DNA of 16,676 nt from Gammaproteobacteria bacterium (GTDB lineage Bacteria > Pseudomonadota > Gammaproteobacteria > Steroidobacterales > Steroidobacteraceae): the NCBI GenBank assembly GCA_030040235.1, contig JASHUC010000133.1:1-16676 (forward strand). The letters run 5' to 3'. The notes beneath the pieces were generated by a model that was given only the letters and a program-made list of their open reading frames with translations, did not search any database and was not told where the DNA came from. Of this stretch, positions 14,101 through 16,676 are shown piece by piece; positions within the stretch are counted from its first letter, which is position 1, and every line of letters begins with the position of its first letter. A program made the position numbers and the translations under genes.

Positions 14101-14324
14101 CCTTCATCTTCGGATGCGTTCCGCTCTGGGTGGCATCGGGTGCGGGCTCGGTCGGGCGCCGGATCATGGGCACCACGGTGATCGGCGGCATGCTCGCCGC
14201 GAGTGCGATCGCTGTCTTCTTCATCCCTGCGATCTTCTACGTGGTGGAGAGACTCTCGGGCGCCCGGCGCGAGGGATCGCCCGGTCCTGCGCAGCCCGCC
14301 GGACCTCCGGGGGAGGGCCGATGA
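11124..14324 (+). CDS. RND efflux pump permease, HAE1 family (AcrB/MexF-like)
   Basis: 1066-aa proton-driven trimeric exporter of hydrophobic and amphiphilic compounds, in the inner membrane with large periplasmic domains. It begins MSRFFINRPIVAMVIAI (first membrane helix), as AcrB-type pumps do, from a GTG at 11124, three bases after the adaptor stop. No Shine-Dalgarno is obvious, so it probably depends on coupling. The proton-relay residues are intact: Asp409-Asp410 in GLVVDDAIIVVEAVERH (helix 4) and Lys953 in AAKNAILIVEFAKDQ (helix 10). The two-fold repeat of twelve helices and two periplasmic loops is visible, with the second half beginning near residue 535. The C-terminal tail is Pro/Gly/Arg rich. 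Substrates cannot be read from the sequence. Confidence 0.96.
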   Translation: MSRFFINRPIVAMVIAILTVLIGLLSIARLPVAQFPSIVPPETKVQATYVGADAQTLAESVATPIEEQMSGVDDMNYMYSVNATANGQMTMIVDFGVQTDPNTDLILSQIRETQAAAQLPAPVAQYGVTVQKSTTAPLMLVALYSPHGTYSAQFLANYAYINLDDPISRIPGIANLQIFGAAQYAMRIWLKPDLLAQLGITVTDVVNAVESQNTVNPTGQIGSEPAPEGQEFTYSVRAQGRLVTPEQFGNIIVRENPNGGLVRVKDVASVELGTQSYTLMGRMNGRPSAIIAIYQLPGSNALDDSRAVRALMARVKDRFPSDMTYAVTLDQTRAVSEGMREILLTLVAALALVIAVVYLFLQNWRATLIPLLAVPVSLIGTFVVFPFFGFSINTLSMFGLVLAIGLVVDDAIIVVEAVERHIEEGAAPKEAALAAMREITGPVIGIALVLSAVFVPTAFIPGITGRMYQQFAVTIAISVVISAFNALSLSPALAALLLRRQRGGGPLRRFFDWFNRGFGRAREDYIRVSGALIRKCALAVAALLLFGLAGAFFGEVLPSGFLPDEDQGYLYVNLQLPDASSLQRTSQAAREVEKVLESTPGVEYTTSVVGFSLLSYVQTSYNAFFFVTLKPWNTRKSLSQQFEAIKARLNQTLARLPQGTAFSFSPPAIPGIGTSGGFTFVLEDLTGKGVSYLAANVDKFLAAARRRPELSGLNSSLLPSVPQEFVDVDRDKALKQGVAIPDVYTTLQAYMGGIFVNYFNRFGRQWQVYVEAQGLYRNSARDASQYYVRNNSGAMVPLSALTSMQPRIGPEFVMHYNEYNAAQINGNAAPGYSSSQATAALEQVFAQTMPHDMGYDYMGMSFQEKLAAQGVSPAMVFGISLLFVFLILAALYESWSLPFSVLLSTPVAVFGAFGVLLLRRLFVQAFYPSYMVQIENDVYSQIGLVMLIGLAAKNAILIVEFAKDQYESGKPLAEAALAGARLRLRPILMTSLAFIFGCVPLWVASGAGSVGRRIMGTTVIGGMLAASAIAVFFIPAIFYVVERLSGARREGSPGPAQPAGPPGEGR
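14309..14317 (+). promoter_or_regulatory. Ribosome binding site of the outer-membrane channel gene
   Basis: GGGGGAGGG inside the end of the pump gene, three bases before the ATG at 14321. It supports the four-base overlap start. Confidence 0.55.
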
Positions 14325-15712
14325 GGGCGCTGGTGCTCCTCGCCGCGGGGACGCTGCTCGCGGCTTGCGCCGTCGGACCCAATTACCAGCGCCCGCCCAT
14401 CGATGCTCCCGCGGCGTATCGCGGCGCGAGCGCCCCGCACGCCCCCGGCGCATCCGTCGAGTCGCTCGGGAGCGAGCAGTGGTGGCAGGTATTCGAGGAC
14501 CCGGTCCTGCAGCGGCTCGTTCGCACGGCACTCCGCCAGAACTATGACATCCGGATCGCGGCCACACGGGTCCTTCAGGCGCAGTCGCAGCTCTCGATCG
14601 CCCGGGCGAGCGAGTTCCCGATGCTGAGCGCGGGCGGGGAGGCCTTCAGCGAGCGCAATCCCAAGATCTCGAGCGTCTTTCCCGCCTATACCGCGCGGGC
14701 CGGGGAGGTGGACCTCTCGGTCATCTGGAATCTCGATCTCTGGGGAAAGTACCGGCGCCAGAGCGAAGCGGCGCGCGCGAGCTGGCTCGCGACCGAGTGG
14801 GGGCGCCGGGCGACGATCAGCTCGGTGGTCTCGGAGGTGGCCACGGCCTACTTCCAGCTGCGGGAGCTGGACCAGGCGCTCGCCATTTCCAACGACACAC
14901 TCACCTCGCGGCAGAGTTCCTTGAAGCTCGAGCAGGTCCTCGCGCAGCACGGCGGTGCATCGATGCTCGATGTGCGGCAAGCCGAAGAGCTCGTCTACAC
15001 GGCGGCGGAGGCCATCTCGGACCTGCAACGCCAAATCGTCCAGCAGGAGGACGCCCTCAGCATTTTGCTCGGCAACAATCCCGGCCCCATTCCCCGCGGC
15101 CGCCCGCTCGGCGAGCAGCCGAATCCACCCAGCGTTCCGGCCGGATTGCCCTCCGAGCTCCTCGAACGCCGCCCGGACGTCCGGCAAGCCGAGGAGACTC
15201 TGGTGGCGGCGAACGCTCAGATCGGTGTCGCCAAAGCGGCGCTCTTCCCGAGCATCTCCCTGACGGGCACGGCGGGCTACGAGAGCTATGCGCTCAATAC
15301 ACTCTTCACGAGGCAGGCTCAGGCGTGGAACGGCGCGGCATCCCTCACCCAACCGGTCTTTGCAGCGGGAAGCTTGCGCGCCGGGCTGCGACTTGCGAGA
15401 GCTCAGCAGGAGCAGATGCTGCTGACTTACAAGCAGGCGATCGTCACTGCCTTCCAGCAGGTATCCGATGCGCTCGTTGCCTATCGGCGCGATCGCGAGT
15501 TCCGCGAGCAACAGCTTAAGCTGACGGCCGCCGCGGCCGATGCCGATCGACTCTCCAAGGTGCTCTATCAACACGGCGGCGCGAGCTACCTGCAGGTGCT
15601 CACGAGCGAGACCAATTATTTCTCCGCAGAGCTCAATCTCGCACAGGCGGAGCTCAACGAGCGCCTCGCGCTCGTTGAGCTCTACAACGCACTCGGCGGG
15701 GGATGGCGTTAA
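14321..15712 (+). CDS. Outer-membrane efflux lipoprotein, NodT/OprM family
   Basis: 463-aa outer-membrane channel (TolC-like) that completes the tripartite pump. The ATG at 14321 overlaps the pump stop by four bases and follows GGGGGAGGG. A lipoprotein signal ends in LLAAC (Cys16), then AVGPNYQRPP, the hallmark NodT/OprM N-terminus. Two OEP repeats follow, each with a long periplasmic alpha-hairpin: IRIAATRVLQAQSQLSIARA and YFQLRELDQALAIS in the first, ERRPDVRQAEETLVAANAQI and the C-terminal YLQVLTSETNYFSAELNLAQ in the second. The L-ERRPDVRQAE box is strongly conserved in this family. Length is normal. It is last in the operon; 83 bp separate it from cyoA on the same strand, so read-through is possible. 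Confidence 0.94.
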   Translation: MRALVLLAAGTLLAACAVGPNYQRPPIDAPAAYRGASAPHAPGASVESLGSEQWWQVFEDPVLQRLVRTALRQNYDIRIAATRVLQAQSQLSIARASEFPMLSAGGEAFSERNPKISSVFPAYTARAGEVDLSVIWNLDLWGKYRRQSEAARASWLATEWGRRATISSVVSEVATAYFQLRELDQALAISNDTLTSRQSSLKLEQVLAQHGGASMLDVRQAEELVYTAAEAISDLQRQIVQQEDALSILLGNNPGPIPRGRPLGEQPNPPSVPAGLPSELLERRPDVRQAEETLVAANAQIGVAKAALFPSISLTGTAGYESYALNTLFTRQAQAWNGAASLTQPVFAAGSLRAGLRLARAQQEQMLLTYKQAIVTAFQQVSDALVAYRRDREFREQQLKLTAAAADADRLSKVLYQHGGASYLQVLTSETNYFSAELNLAQAELNERLALVELYNALGGGWR

Positions 15713-15795
15713 GGCCAAGATTCCGCTGGTAAGCCGACGCTCGGTCTGCATCCATGCGCCATGTCCCTTGCGCGGCGCGCGGAACCTGTATATCA

Positions 15796-16671
15796 ATGCC
15801 GCCCGTGCACGTGCATCGCTCAGCTCGTAGGCTGATTCTGCCGGCAACCCTCGGCGCACTCGGCGGCTGCCAGGGCTCGTTCCTGGAGCCGGCAGGATCG
15901 GTCGCTCGCGCCGAGCGCCTGATCTTCCTCGACGCGCTCGTCATCATGCTCGCCATCGTCGTGCCGGTGATCATCGCGACGCTGGCGGTCGCCTGGTGGT
16001 TCCGGGCTTCCAACCCGCGCGCCCGATATCGGCCCGATTGGACCTACTCCGGCCGGGTCGAGCTCGTCATCTGGTCGATTCCGGCGCTGGTCGTCTTTTT
16101 TCTGGGCGGCATCGCCTGGATCAGCGCTCACGATCTCGATCCCGCACGGCCGCTCGCCTCGCAGGCCGCACCGCTCGAGATCGATGTCGTGTCACTCGAT
16201 TGGAAGTGGCTGTTCATCTACCCGCGCCAGCACGTCGCAAGCGTCAACCGCTTGGTGGTCCCGGTCGGTGTTCCGCTGCGATTTCATCTCACCTCCGCGA
16301 CCGTTTGGAACGTATTCTGGATACCCCGGCTCGGCAGCATGCTTTATTGCATGTACGGCATGCTCGGCACGCTCTATCTGCAGGCCGACGCACCCGGCAC
16401 CTATCTCGGGCTGTCTGCCATGATCAGCGGCGATGGCTTCGCGACCATGCACTTCGATACCGACGCGGTGACGGCCGGGCAGTTCGTCACCTGGGTGCGT
16501 GCAGTACGCGCGGCCGGCCCGGTGCTGGATGAAACCGCCTACCGCGCGCTGCTCAAGCCCAGCAGTTCCGTGCCGCCTTACAGCTACCGCGCGGTCGCCC
16601 CGGGACTGTTCAAGGCGATCGTGCTGCAGAAACTGCCTCCCGGCGCCGCGGCACCCGCACATCCCGGGTAG
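15796..16671 (+). CDS. cyoA: Cytochrome o (bo3-type) ubiquinol oxidase subunit II
   Basis: 291-aa subunit II of the proton-pumping terminal quinol oxidase, a membrane-anchored periplasmic protein. The start at ATG 15796 puts a lipoprotein signal ending LGGC (Cys25) at the N-terminus, as in E. coli CyoA; the frame is open further up but would lengthen the signal. Two membrane helices follow (about 43-69 and 88-110), then the cupredoxin domain with VSLDWKWLFIYPRQ, FWIPRLGSMLYCMYGM and APGTYLGLSAMISGDGFATM. The copper A ligands of cytochrome c oxidases are absent, so this is a quinol oxidase. The COX_ARM tail (LDETAYRALLKPSS ... VAPGLFKAIV) closes it. The TAGGGACA after the coding region may hold the Shine-Dalgarno of cyoB, which should start just outside the window. 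Confidence 0.92.
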   Translation: MPPVHVHRSARRLILPATLGALGGCQGSFLEPAGSVARAERLIFLDALVIMLAIVVPVIIATLAVAWWFRASNPRARYRPDWTYSGRVELVIWSIPALVVFFLGGIAWISAHDLDPARPLASQAAPLEIDVVSLDWKWLFIYPRQHVASVNRLVVPVGVPLRFHLTSATVWNVFWIPRLGSMLYCMYGMLGTLYLQADAPGTYLGLSAMISGDGFATMHFDTDAVTAGQFVTWVRAVRAAGPVLDETAYRALLKPSSSVPPYSYRAVAPGLFKAIVLQKLPPGAAAPAHPG

Positions 16672-16676
16672 GGACA

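Noticed and set aside
15789..15794. TATATC as a -10 element for cyoA
   Set aside because: It ends one base before the chosen ATG, so the transcript would start inside the gene; the TTGCGC upstream is also at 15 bp spacing.
13116..15859. Long minus-strand open frames opposite the pump and outer-membrane channel genes
   Set aside because: Same antisense artefact of high GC codon positions; composition is Arg/Glu-rich and no family is recognisable.
1..16676. Search for CRISPR arrays, tRNA/rRNA genes, transposases, toxin-antitoxin or defence genes
   Set aside because: I saw no regularly spaced direct repeats, no tRNA-like folds, and no proteins of those families.

Overview
This is a GC-rich, gene-dense bacterial chromosomal segment. 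The proteobacterial-type cyo quinol oxidase subunit, the HAE1/MexF-like RND tripartite pump and the style of the small enzymes point to a Gram-negative proteobacterium. A gammaproteobacterium of the Steroidobacter/Nevskia kind is my guess, but only by inference. I see no rRNA, tRNA, CRISPR array, transposase, integrase or phage gene, and no gene-free stretch longer than about 210 bases.

Layout. (1) 3-941 is the 3' end of a secreted right-handed beta-helix protein. (2) 1130-1769 holds two unrecognised small genes that converge and overlap by 107 bp. (3) 1894-3729 (minus) holds an exported peroxiredoxin, downstream of a membrane-anchored zinc-free medium-chain reductase. (4) 3939-5167 (minus) is a translationally coupled pair: a class I SAM methyltransferase and a small cysteine-containing secreted protein. 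(5) 5233-8754 (plus) holds a DUF2147 exported protein, then a three-gene biosynthetic cassette: type III polyketide synthase, SAM methyltransferase and FAD-dependent oxidoreductase. (6) 8714-9884 holds a DHFR/RibD-like reductase (minus) and a GNAT acetyltransferase (plus), divergent, with start codons only 34 bp apart. (7) 9972-15712 is a complete RND efflux operon: adaptor, inner-membrane pump and outer-membrane channel. (8) 15796-16671 is cyoA, the start of a cytochrome bo3-type quinol oxidase operon that runs out of the window.

How the genes work together. The type III PKS would condense malonyl-CoA onto an acyl starter. The adjacent methyltransferase and flavoprotein would O-methylate and oxidise the product, the same set of activities known from phenolic-lipid and quinone pathways. 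The RND pump exports small hydrophobic molecules or drugs across both membranes; whether it exports the polyketide is unknown. The peroxiredoxin and reductase look like periplasmic or membrane-face redox defence. The most interesting part is the polyketide cassette with its cysteine-lined predicted active site; everything else is recognisable family biology with a few unusual details.
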